Positions 36,378 through 49,400 of a stretch of 64,000 nucleotides of DNA are shown piece by piece (position 1 is the first letter of the stretch; every line of letters starts with the position of its first letter). The position numbers and the translations under genes were made by a program. This DNA is from Combretum micranthum (taxonomy: Eukaryota; Streptophyta; Magnoliopsida; Myrtales; Combretaceae): the NCBI GenBank assembly GCA_024138025.1, contig JAMXBD010000823.1, positions 248,001-312,000 on the forward strand, in the 5' to 3' direction. Under the pieces are notes generated by a model, which was not told the origin of the DNA, made no database searches, and was given only the letters and a program-made list of their open reading frames with translations.

Positions 36378-39300
36378 TAGGGGTGGATCAAAAAATCAAC
36401 CGAACCAAACCAATTTAAATCGAAAATATGGTTTTTTTAATGATTTGGTTTGAAAAATTTCTAATCCGAACCAATCTATAAATTTATGGTTTTGTTTGGA
36501 AGGTAAACCAAACCAATCCGTAAAACTGAACTAAACCGTTTTAGAAAAATATAATAATATTTTACTATATGTTTATATGATTTTATTTGGTATTTATTAT
36601 TTGGTGAATATTGATTAAAATCAACTTGTTCTTTTTAATTTTTTTTTAAGCTCAGGATATGTAATTTTTTGTTGATGATGAACTATTATTTTATTAATAG
36701 CTTTTAACTTTATAAAGTATGAAATTTATTTATTCAGTTATAAACTCTCATTATGTATTAATTGTTTAATATATTTTGTTAGTTGGTCATTTTATTTATT
36801 GATGAATTTTGTTGATAGATGATTTTTTATTTTAGCTAAATTATTGATAGATAATTGACATGATGATTCTATCAATGTCACGCCCCGAAGGGTACCCTAA
36901 TGTAGCAGTCCACCGTACATAATATTAAAGCCTAAGAATAACCGCCTCAGTCACGTGAAGGCTTCCATACTATATAGAAGGCGTGTAACATATGGAGGAG
37001 ACACATCGAAGTGATACATTTTATGTTGATACACTTGAGTAACAATGTAAAGGAAATACAATTCACTATACTTCAGATACAAATCACTATACTTTATATG
37101 CGAATCGCTATATTTCAAAATACAAATCATTAAACTTCAATTATATTCATCCAAAGACTTCCCTACATAAACTATTACAAGACAAATCATAAAACCTAGC
37201 TGATAACTTTAAACATTCTTATTCTTTGCCGAAATCCCGGCTTTGCATTCTTGAGATAACCTGTTCATTTAAACAACTATTGGGGTATAAGCTACACTAG
37301 CTTAGTGAGAATTCCCTTAATTCCTTACCATAATAAGCAAGTTATAATCAACCATATGCTATACATGAACAAACACATGAGCAAACAATTATGTATGGTA
37401 TCCGGAACTCACACATAACGGTTTTACGCCCTCCGTATCTTGGGTTAGGAATGGTATTGAAGTCTACACGACCGCTGCTAGTCCGAAAGCCCTCGGCTCA
37501 TAGCACTTGACTCGGCTAGGCTCACCCATGGAATGCATCCCCATGCGCCTTAGTTCCCATGAATGAGCTCTGGCACCGGTCTCGTTATCCAAACGAGTCA
37601 TCATCGGACCATACCGATCGACCTGCGTAGGAGTAACACGCTACCAAATACAATATGTCTGATGCGATGCATGACCAATTTAATTTTTGCTTAGGTCAAA
37701 ATATTTATACATTCTTTAGAGTGACCAACCAATATCATACATATGACAGACATAATATGAACAGTGCAATTATCCAATCGAATCATGGCTTCGATATGCT
37801 TTAATATTCTTCGGCATATATTCATCACAGTCTCATCACATATATCCCATCCCTATTCACATCGATTTTTATCTTGTTCCTATAATTCTAATGCGACTAG
37901 CTACAAGCACAAACAAGGTAACAAAATAAGAAGAAAACTCACTTGGCCATTGGATCACCGGTATTTTAGTAAAAGTAATCCGATGGTAGGGAATCATCGA
38001 ATTTGGGGTCACCTAAAAGGGAAGAAATACTCTAATAAGTATTTCAACTCAAACTAATCCAAACGATCTAATACAAACTATCAAATTCGCAATTCTCATC
38101 CTAAGCGGGAATTCCAACTTAAAACGGCCATAACTTGGTCATTTTAATTGGGAATTTCGCAAATTATATATCGATTTCTATCTACTTCGAAAGATCTATC
38201 TAATTCTAATATTATTTTCAATTTTTGAAAATATTTAGGTCATGAAACAGAGGGGTCGGATCTGATTGGTGACGATCTCCATTTCCGAAAAATTTGTTTT
38301 GTAATTGTTTGAAATGTTTCTATTTGATGAATCAAGTATACATGAAATATGAATGATTTCCTAATATGAATGACATGAGATGAGCTTAATGTATGCATGA
38401 TCTTAATGATTTTTGGTAAAAGAAAATTTTATAACTTTTTATTTTGCAAGACCATAATAACAACTATTTATGAAAAATCTAGTTTTCTAACTTTGATAAT
38501 TTCTATTTGTTATGGATTTATTACTTAAGAAAATATAATTAGTTTTGTTAAAATTGAGTCTTCATTATATCTATTACTTATGACTTTCTTTTCTACATAA
38601 ATATTTCCATTTTGCACTTTGTAAACATGTTTTCAAGTGGGGTTGATTCCAAAATCCAAATTTTGTAAAAATTAGTTTTTGAGTGATTTCTTTAAGTAAA
38701 AATCATTTGATATTTAAGAAATTAAGGCTCAATCATACATAACCACTAAGGACTTCATTTTTATATAAAAATTTGCATTTTACACTTTGTAAATATGTTT
38801 TCAAATAGGATTTACTCAAAAATCCGAATTTTAGAAAATCCACTTTTTGAATGATTCATTTGGGAAAAACTTGTTTAATGCATTAAAATTTAAGAATTTA
38901 TGGTACCTATTACTTAAGGACTCCATTCATTACATAAAACTTTCATTTTGAGCTTGGATAATAGGTGTTCTTATGGCCTTCATTCAAAATTACAAATTTC
39001 ACAAATTGACAACTAACTCAAAATTTCCCATCTTGATTCTATTTCTTGTTTTATACATTAATCTCATCAAAACTCATTTCAACTTATAAAAATCACTACT
39101 TAATGATATCTATGACCTACACTCTTCATTTTTCATATAAAACACAAGTTTTGAAGTTGATAAATGGGTTTTTATAATTGGTCTTGGTTGAGATCCGAAT
39201 TTACCAAATTTATTTTTGGATATATCTTTTGATAAAATCTATTTAAACTTATGAAAATCCATTCCTTACATATCATATCTTAAGAGCCTTTCATATCTTG

Positions 39301-42268
39301 AATAAAAACTTCATTTTTGAGTTGGAAAACATGTTTTAAACTAGGCCTTGGCCAAAATCCGAAAATAGAACTTTGTTTTGAAAATTAATCTTCGAAAATC
39401 ATATTTGATTCTTGTAAAAAGAAGTCTTGATAGTATACATACATTAAGCCTTGATTTTCTTAAGTAAAAACTTCATTTTGACATTTGGAAAGTGGTTTTT
39501 AAATAAGGGTCTTGCCAAAATACGAATTTCATAATTTTTATTTCAGCTCAAAACCAAGATCTACACTTAATATGAACATACATCTAAATGAAACCCATGG
39601 TAGTGCACTATAAACTCATAGATATAAACTTTACTCATCAAAATCTTTCATTTATGTTATCTATACCCTAAGCCCTTCATTTTAAATGAAAAATAACTTT
39701 TCTAAATATGGTTCATTTTCCATCCGAATTTTCAAAAATGATTTTTGTTGAAAATAAAATAGATCTTGAGTTTTCTAAAACATTCTTACTATCATCATGC
39801 TACTACAAGTTATCCATGAACATAAAACAAAGTCTAATGCATTTTATGAACTCAAAACACTAGATCTAGTTTACTACACTACTTATAAATGCATGAACAC
39901 ATGTGGATGAGGAATATATGCATAAATCATAAGCAATAACAAGAATAATAACTTCAAATAACAAGATCTAAGGCATAAACAAAAATCAAAGCTACAAAGA
40001 GTTAGATCTACAAAATATAATTACTTTAAACAAGAAAATAATAATGATACAAGATAATAATCATAGAGAAGAGGAGTGTTTCATTTTGGCATCATCATCT
40101 TTAGCTTTTAAGCTTATGGAATGTCATTTGATGCATGAAACTCTCATTATACTTTACTTATGTCACCTATGGAAGCTTTGAGAAGAAAATTTGCTTAAAA
40201 ATCTTCAAGAAATATGGGTGGGAGCTAATAAAAGAATTAGGGCAGCTTGGTTCTTGTAAGAACAAAGCAAGATGAAGAAGAAAAGAGAGGAAAAAGAGAG
40301 AGAAAAAGTTAATGAATGAAAAAGGGAAGAAGGAGTAAATAAAAGAGAGAGAGAAAATGAGTGTATTAATGAATGAAAGAAGAAAAAAAATAAAACAAAG
40401 GCAGCCAAGAAGTGGAGGAGCTGCACGTGAATGAGGGAGAGAGAGAGAAAGGAATTTGTTGAAATTTGACTTGAAATTAAATTATGTAATTAATGTGTAT
40501 GTGTTACTTCTTTAAGAAGGAGTGGAATATATTTATTTTAGTCAAAATAGGAGTAATTAAAGGACAATGGTAGCCATAAAGAAGGAAAAATCTGCCATGA
40601 ATTGATAATGAAGTGTAGAAAGATTGAAGTGAAAAAAAAGTGATGTGTGAAAGGTGTACTTGAAAGTATGGATTGTAAGAGTACTTTCTTAATAAAATAA
40701 AATAAAATAAAATAAAAATAGAAAATTTATTCCAAATATTTGTAGCATATTTTTCATAATTAAAATAAAATAATTAATTAATTTATTTTAGTGAATTATC
40801 AAATAAGTTACCGGTATGATCAAAATACGCGAATATGGGCTATAAATGATATTTTTATAGCTCAAAAAATTCTAAAAAATTATTTTATGAAAATAAAAAT
40901 ATTTTTCATTTATTAAATTAATTTATTTTATTTTTAGTATCGGGTCTTAAACAGAATCTGATCCCGTGAAAACCTAAAACTAACTAAATTTTGGAAAAAC
41001 AAAAATTTCTATAATATATAAAATATTTATCTAAAAATATAAGGCTTTATAAGAATAATAAATTGTGTAATGAAATAAAAGTGAATGGTTGAAAAGACTA
41101 ATTAATTATCGGTAGTAATGAAAATACGATAAAAATGTTATAATTATAACTTTTATAACCCGAAAAGTTATATAACTGATATATTTGAAAATCTTATGAA
41201 ATTACGAGTCTAACGGTACTAATGGTATATTTTTGATATCTCGAGCCCCAGGACACGCTTTTCGAAGTCTGTATCCGAACGGGTTCGAAATAGGTAAAAA
41301 ATTTACCAATCTGATATTTTTAAGCAAACTTATATTACTATGAGCTATTCTATATACTTAAACTATACCTCGGTCTCTAGGGTTAAGGGAGCTAGATTGC
41401 CAGACTTAAAATATTGTATTCTACTTAGGGTTTTCGGGTGATTTTCCGGTTTAGGTCTTTGTCGATTTGGAAACTGATATTTTACGTTTATACAACATAT
41501 TTGATTTGAGAAATTTATTTTAAATTTGATTCTTGTAAGTATTTAATATCTTTCAATGTTTTCGGAATTCTTGAATTGGGTTTCATTTCTGGAAGTTAAT
41601 CGTTATTTACTTTTTAATAATTTGTTTTTGGGCTTTATATTACCCGATTTTATAAGTCAGAGTTAAATATGGAATTTTTTTTTTGTACGTCATGGTTTTG
41701 AATTTGAAGACTGTTGAGTTCTTATTTTATTTTTAAGGATTTTCATTTTCTCAAAATTAAGAAATTTCTGGATTTGTTCGTGATTTAGGACTTGTCGAAA
41801 TTCGGTTTTAATTTGAAGTGATTTTTAGGGTTTATTTTCAAAGTTCATCTTGGAATTATTTACTGAAATTTTCCGGGGCTTACAATAAAAAATTATAAAT
41901 TACGACTTACTATGTATTGGTTAGTGAACGTATTTTATTGGTGGATAATTGATTTTATAGAAACTATAGATTAAAAGTATGATGAATTTATAAAGTATTT
42001 TGTCATGATTTATAATATCAACTTTGTAAAATGATATAAATATTTAAGGATATATATAAATATTAAAAAACAAAAACAAAGAAATTTTTCAGGTAGAATT
42101 TTGATTTAAATCGTAATCCAAACTGAATCAAATCATTATTTAAAAGTTTTAAAAATTTATAATCTGAACCAAAATCATCACTTAAAGGTTTGATTTAAGA
42201 TGAAAAAAATTCATAAATTATGATTTAATTTGATTTTAAAAAATGAAACCAAACCCATCCGTACCTAT
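36378..42268. mobile_element. hAT-like element (copy 3) split by a solo LTR
   Basis: The left half (36378-36875) and right half (41885 to about 42268) together align with the element at 23141-23953. The left terminus is TAGGGGTGG; the right terminus is worn (catccgta). The break between halves is exactly the solo LTR at 36876-41884. About 60 bp just left of the break are not in copy 1. No transposase and no clear 8-bp target duplication. Confidence 0.78.
36876..41884 (-). mobile_element. Solo LTR, 5.0 kb, same family, reverse orientation
   Basis: Read on the minus strand it runs from TGTAAGCCCCGG to CCCTTCGGGGCGTGACA, with TGT...ACA ends. Its 3' end matches the ends of the LTRs at 1522-4936 and 9817-13265, and its middle matches their first ~400 bp (around 41140-41420). 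It is 1.5 kb longer than those copies, with about 450 bp more at its start. Flanking pentamers ATCAA (36871-36875) and ATAAA (41885-41889) differ at one base, a slightly decayed target duplication. No genuine gene was seen inside. Confidence 0.82.
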
Positions 42269-42429
42269 CCTATCCGCTTGGACATGCAGTAAGAGAAAAA
42301 CGCCTTATTCTGGACGGAACAGAACGGTCCGTATCTCAGGTCAGTCCTTTGTCCAGAAAAATAACTCCGCTTTGTTAATTGTAAAAAGGTCAAAACAGAT
42401 CAGTTTTCTTTGTAATTAACCCTAGTTTA

Positions 42430-42445
42430 ATTTAATAAAATATCT
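42430..42445 (+). promoter_or_regulatory. Possible TATA region of SEC10
   Basis: The AT-rich tttaataaaatatctt lies about 30 bp before the pyrimidine-rich start of the likely leader exon. It is placed by position only; no transcript data support it. Confidence 0.3.
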
Positions 42446-42469
42446 TTTTTGAATATTTCACCAGAGAAG

Positions 42470-42603
42470 AGAGCTCTCCGTACCATATCTCTCTTTTGTA
42501 AGTTCCATTTTCCATTTCGATCGACATACAAAGAGACAAGAAAGGTCAAACAGAAATTCTCTCCGATTTCTCTCTATCGTTCATTCAATCATCACACCAA
42601 GAA
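42470..42603 (+). other. Probable SEC10 5' untranslated exon
   Basis: A CT-rich leader (ctctccgtacc, tctctctatcg) ends at a good donor, ACCAAGAA|GTAAGAAA. The first coding exon starts immediately after an acceptor (tttttgtaaaatag|ATG), so an upstream non-coding exon must exist and this is the best candidate. The 5' end is approximate. The intron between them would be 42604-43495. Confidence 0.5.
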
Positions 42604-43495
42604 GTAAGAAATAACTTTCGTTTTAAGTCCCATTGGTTTTTTTTTTTTTTTTTCAATCACCATGCGTTCAAATGACCTAATTTACTTGAGATATCACTTT
42701 GGATAGACTTCATCTCGGTTGATGTACTCAGATTGAATCGAGAAAGTCGGCGAATTGTTCGAAATAAGTTGACTTTCGAATCTCATTAGGTTTTGGTTTT
42801 TAAGTGTGTGGATGGTGTAGGGTTAGGATTTGATTTGACCAGTTGTGTGATGTGTTGGCAATTTGGTTGAATTTGAGCTGAATGATGAAGAAACGTGGAG
42901 TTTGTTTTATTGAGAAGTTTGCAGATCGCGTAAAGTGGTTGGATTTGTATTTTAGCTGTGATTTGTGCTTTCTTAGATATTGTTCTTAGTAAATTTTTGT
43001 TATAAATATGGATATGGTAGATATAGAATGGAAATGGAGCTGAATGTTGAAAAAAAAGTAGCTGGAGAAATGCTAATTGTGATTCATGTCAAGATTACTT
43101 TGATTTAAAACGTATATGAGTTGCATGAAAGTGATTTAATTATTATTTGTAGTATTTGTGTAGCTTTGCTGTGTATTTTATTGGTTATTTAGTGCAGCGT
43201 ACTGAATATTATAATGCTAATGGAAGAATTGTTGAGAACTTTATGCCATGTTGTCTAGTTGGGTTAAAAATTAAAGGATTGCACAGAAGTAGTTAATTAT
43301 GTTCATAGAATCCACGTTTTTTGCATCATATTCCTGGTAGGGGATTTGTCTCTTAGATACTGTGCATGTAATTTTGCCTAGCATATCGTGCTTCTATCAG
43401 TGATTTGATGGGATTTGAGATGAATGTGTATGTTGAAAAAATGTTGATTATGTTTATTTAAAGTTGCAATGTTAATATTTCTTTTTGTAAAATAG

Positions 43496-46400
43496 ATGAA
43501 AGAGAGTAGGGATGGAACCACTAGCGATAGGAATTCAAAAACATCAGCTGGCAGTTCACTTCCGCTTATTTTGGACATAGATGACTTCAAGGTACAAGAT
43601 TCTGCTCCTTTTCGTTTTAAGATCCTGTTAATGTGATAGATGTCTTTTATTTTATTTAAAATATAAGGTCTCTGTACTTTGCCTAAAGCTGTGACCTTTG
43701 TTTTCATCATTATATAGGGGGATTTCTCGTTTGATGCATTGTTTGGTAACTTGGTCAATGATCTTCTCCCATCCTTTCAAGAGGATGAAAGTGATTTACC
43801 AGATGGACATTCCAATATTAGCGCAAATGATGTTTTGCCAAACGGGTCTATCAAATCTGCACAAGGGCTTTCTGTCCTTTATTTCCTGAAGTTGATGCAC
43901 TTTTAGACCTGTTCAAGGATTCTTGTAAGGAGTTGGTTGATCTACGAAAACAGGTAATACAGGCACGACAAGATGATGTGTGCTATCATGGGAATTCCTT
44001 TTTCTTCTTCTGTTGGGAAGGGAGGGCATTAGTCATGGGGTTTTTGATTACCTACTTGTGTTGCACTGAAGGTTGATGGAAAACTCTACAATCTCAAGAA
44101 AGAGGTTTCAGTTCAGGATTCAAAGCACCGTAAGACACTTGCTGAGGTGAGTGTGCATTTTAGGCTGTGAGGGTTTTCTGAACTGCACCAATCACTGTAG
44201 GGTTTTGGGTGGGAACCATTTTCTTATGCAAGAGTACTTGAAAATTATGCAACAACAGTTATTAGTATCTTTCGTCATTTTTCTGTACAATTTTAAGTTT
44301 TAAACTCTGTTTCTTCACTTACCAAGTCATTATTCATGCAAGCCTTCTTTATTTGGACCATATTATACAACTTATGAATGTGCATCTTCATTCTTCTTCT
44401 TGCTTTGAAAAGCCAATTTATAATTTTTATTCTCGAGCTTTCTGCATGAAATAGTTTTGGAATTAGCTTACCAGAAAAGTAGATTAAAATGGCCTTGCTT
44501 TAAATATCCGCATGATGTGTTTTCCAGCTTGAAAATGGTGTAGATGGCTTGTTTGATAGCTTTGCAAGGTTAGATTCGCGCATATCAAGTGTTGGACAAA
44601 CTGCTGCAAAAATAGGAGATCACCTTCAGGTAAAGCTTTTCAAGTTTTTTGACTAATGACTCAATTTTGTGCATGTTAGTTACGTTGATTGCATAAATGT
44701 AATAAGAAGTTGCTACCTGTCAAAATAGTAAACTTGAAGCATTATTATTTGTTAACATGATTGCTTCATCAGAGTGCAGATGCTCAACGAGAAACTGCCA
44801 GCCAGACAATTGATCTTATAAAGGTACCTTCAACTTCAATTTTTTTGGCAATTTCTTCTTTTCAGAATCTACTGATACATTCCTTTTCTTATGATGCAGT
44901 ACCTGATGGAGTTTAACAGCAGTCCAGGTGATCTAATGGAGCTTTCATCCCTATTCTCTGATGATAGGGTGGCTGAGGCTGCTTCAATTGCACAAAAATT
45001 ACGTAAGTTAGCCTTCTGTTGCAGAGGTTCTTGTATATTATCTAAATGTCGTTTTAGAGAAGCAGCCTGTGTATGGTTGGATGGGCTCTTGAACATTGAG
45101 AAGATAAAATTTTCTTAAGCTTTATGCTGAATGTTTATTAACTGTTGTCTGTTGAAACTTGCAAGAAGACTTGGGAAAAAGGAAAAGAAAATACAGTAGG
45201 TGCAGCTGCTGTCATGCCCACCTTTTAATTTTTTTTTATTCTTTTGGCCTTTCTCTAAGGTAGTTTGGGCTTACAGAAGCCTCATCCACACAGGGGTTCA
45301 AAACCAATGAAGGTGAAAACAATTAGGCATGTCAGCAGAGCTTTTTGAGGGCTGTGACATCATTTTACACAATTCATGGAAGTGTGGCAGGCATTGCTCT
45401 GGAATTTTATTAACCCTGCAAATGAAGTGTTGATAGAGAATTGACAGTGCTCAGAAGTGCAGTATAATCTCAATGTTCTCTTTGATTCTGGATGTTAATC
45501 ACTCTCTCTCTCTCTCTCACCACACACACACACATAGCTAAATTATAGAATAAAAAGAAAGTTTAATAATCTATCCATTAGAATAAATGGGAAATTGTTG
45601 TCATAATTTTACCCCAAGTGGATTTGATCTCATCAGGCAATTTAAGGCTTAATATATCCCAAATGTTTGTGATTAGGATCTTTGTGTTGGAATTCATGAG
45701 TGGAAATTTGATCTGAGTTTGCTTGTGTTCGTGGTGGTGTTATAGCAATCTGGAATTACAAAAGCCTTTCATAACAAAAGTAGCACTTTTCCATTATTTT
45801 TATAGAGGCATGAGAATTTGATGAAATGCAAGATGTTTGATAACAGCATAATGTGGTACTTATGTTATTTCCTTTTGGTTCCTGCTACTTGTTTGTCAAT
45901 TATCTGGGATGCAGTCTTTGGCTCATATTATAATTTTAGAATTAGTGTCCTTGTTAAATTCGCAAGTCTGCATACAATTGGAATATATAGAATTGTAGAA
46001 TCATTAAAATCATAAATTTGTAGAATCATAAGCTTAAAACATAATATTACCAAAAGCTTATACTTGCATGATTTTGCATTCATTTTGATTAGAAAAAACC
46101 CCATAAGATCATAAACTCAAAGAACTATATAAGTTGACCGGTGGTTTTAATGGTCATTTTATTATGTCCAAATGTCTTTTCTAAAGATAGATGTATTTGG
46201 TTCCTTTTGTTTGAGATAGTGTAGTTAGCCCTATTGTAACTATAAATTCAATGAATTGAATAAGAATGGATATATTCTTTTAGAAAATTTCAATTTTTGT
46301 TTTTTTGAAAAGATATGGGGTTTTATGTTATGTTTGGATGTGGGATAGCTGCAGAGACCTAGAGAAATTGAAAGAAAAATGGAGTTTGACAATTTAAATT

Positions 46401-49400
46401 GAGTTGGAAAGATGTAGAAAAGAAGGGAAATGAGTGGAAAATTTTCCTCATTTTAACTCACTTCTTTTCTCTCGAATTTTTTGAGGGAAATGGATGGAAA
46501 GTAGTGAAAACAAAGTCAACTACAAAGTTGTCTCCATTATTAATTATTTATAAGAATGATATAGAGATGATTGTGTCAGTCAGTATCAATAATTCTTTCC
46601 TTTTCCTTTCATTTTTTTCCGTAAGTTATCAAACATAAAATGAAAATTCTACTCATTTCCATTTCTACATTTTTCTTTCCGCCCGTTTCCATTATTTCCA
46701 CTAGGGAGAAAGTTGTGAAACATAGTGTTAGCTTGGAAATGAGTCCCAAATAATAATTGTCGGTTTTCTCTTAAATTATAGTCTTCCTTAAAGATTGTCG
46801 GTGCGCCTCAAATGAGCCCTAAACCAACTATCCTTTTAGTGTGGATGTGGTCAGTTTTGTTTGGTTTTTATAAAAATTAAAGTGAACCATATTTTACAGT
46901 TCGATCTTTTTCCATCGCAAACCAAACTATTAAATGACAGTTTGATTCAAATTAAAAAATTTTCAAAGTATTAAATAATGGTTTGGTTTGGTCTTTTACA
47001 CTTGTGTAGATATTCATATATTTATTACCAACAAAGTTCAAATTGCAAATCGCTATAAAATATTTCATAAGTTCATTACACTCACAATCCATAGTCCTTT
47101 CACTCACCATTTAGTTATCTATTGACAAAGCAAATTCATCAACTAATACATAGTAAGTCTTAATTCATAATTCTCTGCAAAACAATGGAGTCAATTATCT
47201 ACTAACAAATTTGATCAAAATATAAAATTAACCACCAATGAAGGTAATCAACGGTAAAAGTGATCTATTAACAAAATACATTGAACAATTAATATAGAAG
47301 GTATCGACGTTTGAGATAGGTCCATTTAAGGTATAAATGTTTTGAATAATTAAAAAGCGATTTAAATGTTTGACATAGTGTATTAAACAAGGTATGAACA
47401 TTTTGTAAAGTTCATTTGAGGTATCGGCTTTTGGATTAGTTTTCAATTAAATCTTTTTAATTTTTAATTGGCTGTTAATTATTGATACCTTATTTGACTT
47501 ACTTTGTCAAACGTTTATACTTATTTTTAACTATTTAAATCGTTGATATTTTAAATAAACTTACTTCAAATATGAATACCTTTCAATGTAATTTACCCAA
47601 TTAATAATTATGAGTGTCATAATTAAACAAACAAAATTCATACCATGCACAGTTCATCAAGTCACCAAGGGAAGAAATATATATCTTGAACTTAAAAACC
47701 AATTTTAAAATGTAACAAGTTGATATTAATCAATATTCATCATATAATAAATATTATTGTGAAACTATATGAACATATAAGACCTTTAATAATCATTATG
47801 AGATCATTTATAGTTAAGTAAAATATTATTATATGTTTTTAAAACGCTTTGATTTGGTTTTACAGATTGGTTTGATTTACGGATTGATTGAGATTGATTT
47901 ACCTTTCCAAACTAATTATATATTTACAGATTGATTCAGATTGAAAATTTTCAAAACCAAATTGTTTAAAAAACCATTTTTAGTTTGATTTGGTTCGATT
48001 TATGGATTGATTCAATTTGGTTTGTTTTTTGACCATCCCTAAATTTCACTTTGATGCTTTCATTTTGATGAATGGATTAAGGCTATAATGTAGTAGTTAT
48101 TCTTAAGGATTGACTAGAGGTGTAATAGAAATCGTTTGTTGAATTTTATTTTAATGGGGGTTCTTTAGGAAAAAAATTTTAATTTTAGCATTGAATTGTT
48201 ATTCATTGGTTTTGGTAACAAATGACTATTCAACATTTTTTATAATATGGATTCCTTAAGAAATTAGTATTATGAGCCTAATATATACTTATAGCTGTAA
48301 CAGCTCTTCTATAGGTTATATAACCGTAATGGAATTACTGTTACAACGAAGTCATTTGACGGCTAATTTCACTCAATCATGTATCGTGTAGCTTTTGGAA
48401 GGTTAAATGGTGCCTTGTCTTCACATTTTTACCTTTTTAGTTACTATACGATTTTTCAGAATACTTGAGTGGTGCATTGTGATTATAGGGTCATTTGCTG
48501 AAGAAGATATTGGACGACAAGGCATATCATCCTCAGTGGTGGGAAATGCAGCTGCTAGCAGAGGTCTAGAAGTTGCAGTTGCTAACCTCCAGGACTACTG
48601 CAATGGTACTGTTAAACATGCTTGGAAAGCTTTTCAATGTCTTTTCCTTTCTTTCTTTGTTTTTTTTTTTTTTTAAACGAATAAGTAAATAACATTAAAA
48701 GGGACCATGGCTTGTTTCTGGCTGTATTTTCTGCATTCTGCTTATGAGAAGTCTTCTAAAAGGTTGCTATTTTCAGAAACATCCTTGTAGATCTTGAAAA
48801 GTGTCTTTTCAACTTTATCAGCTGTCCAAGTCTCTCTCGTGCTTTCTTCTAGATTTTTCCATGTTGAACTCATTTTGTGATGAAAGTAAAACATCTAAAG
48901 GGTGAAAAAAGAAATTAAACCTGACTTATTTTCTTGGTCATTGATTGATGAAATAGAAAAAATCAAACAGTCTCACATCTTAAAGAAGTTTTTCTTGTTG
49001 ACAACAGTTAAGTAAATATTTAGCTAAAGGTGTGGAAGTTTTCGTTTGTTCTTGTTGCAGAACTTGAGAACAGATTGTTGGCTCGATTTGATGCTGCTTC
49101 ACAGAGAAAAGAATTGTCAGCAATGGCAGAATGTGCAAAAATTTTATCGCAGGTAAATGTATTGCTTTCGGTTTTAAATGGAACAGTATTGCGGCAACTA
49201 TTCTTCTTCTTCTTCTTCTTCTTCTTCTTTTCTCTCTTATTTTTTATTTACTTATTTTTTTAAAGCACAAACCCCTATGTTCTCTATTTTCCTTCGCAAT
49301 ATGTATTAAGAAATTAAATCTTTTGCATTTTTCTTTGTCTGAAAATTTTTGCCTTGATTGTGCATAAAATAATAATCCTAGATCAGTTGCTCAATATGTT

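Noticed and set aside
40205..40426. Phe/Ser-rich minus-strand ORF
   Set aside because: Product of an A/G-rich tract within the 5.0 kb solo LTR.
44869..45118. ORFs extending past SEC10 exon 6 or antisense to it
   Set aside because: The exon ends at 45002 with a good donor, and phase matches exon 7; the antisense frame is a shadow.
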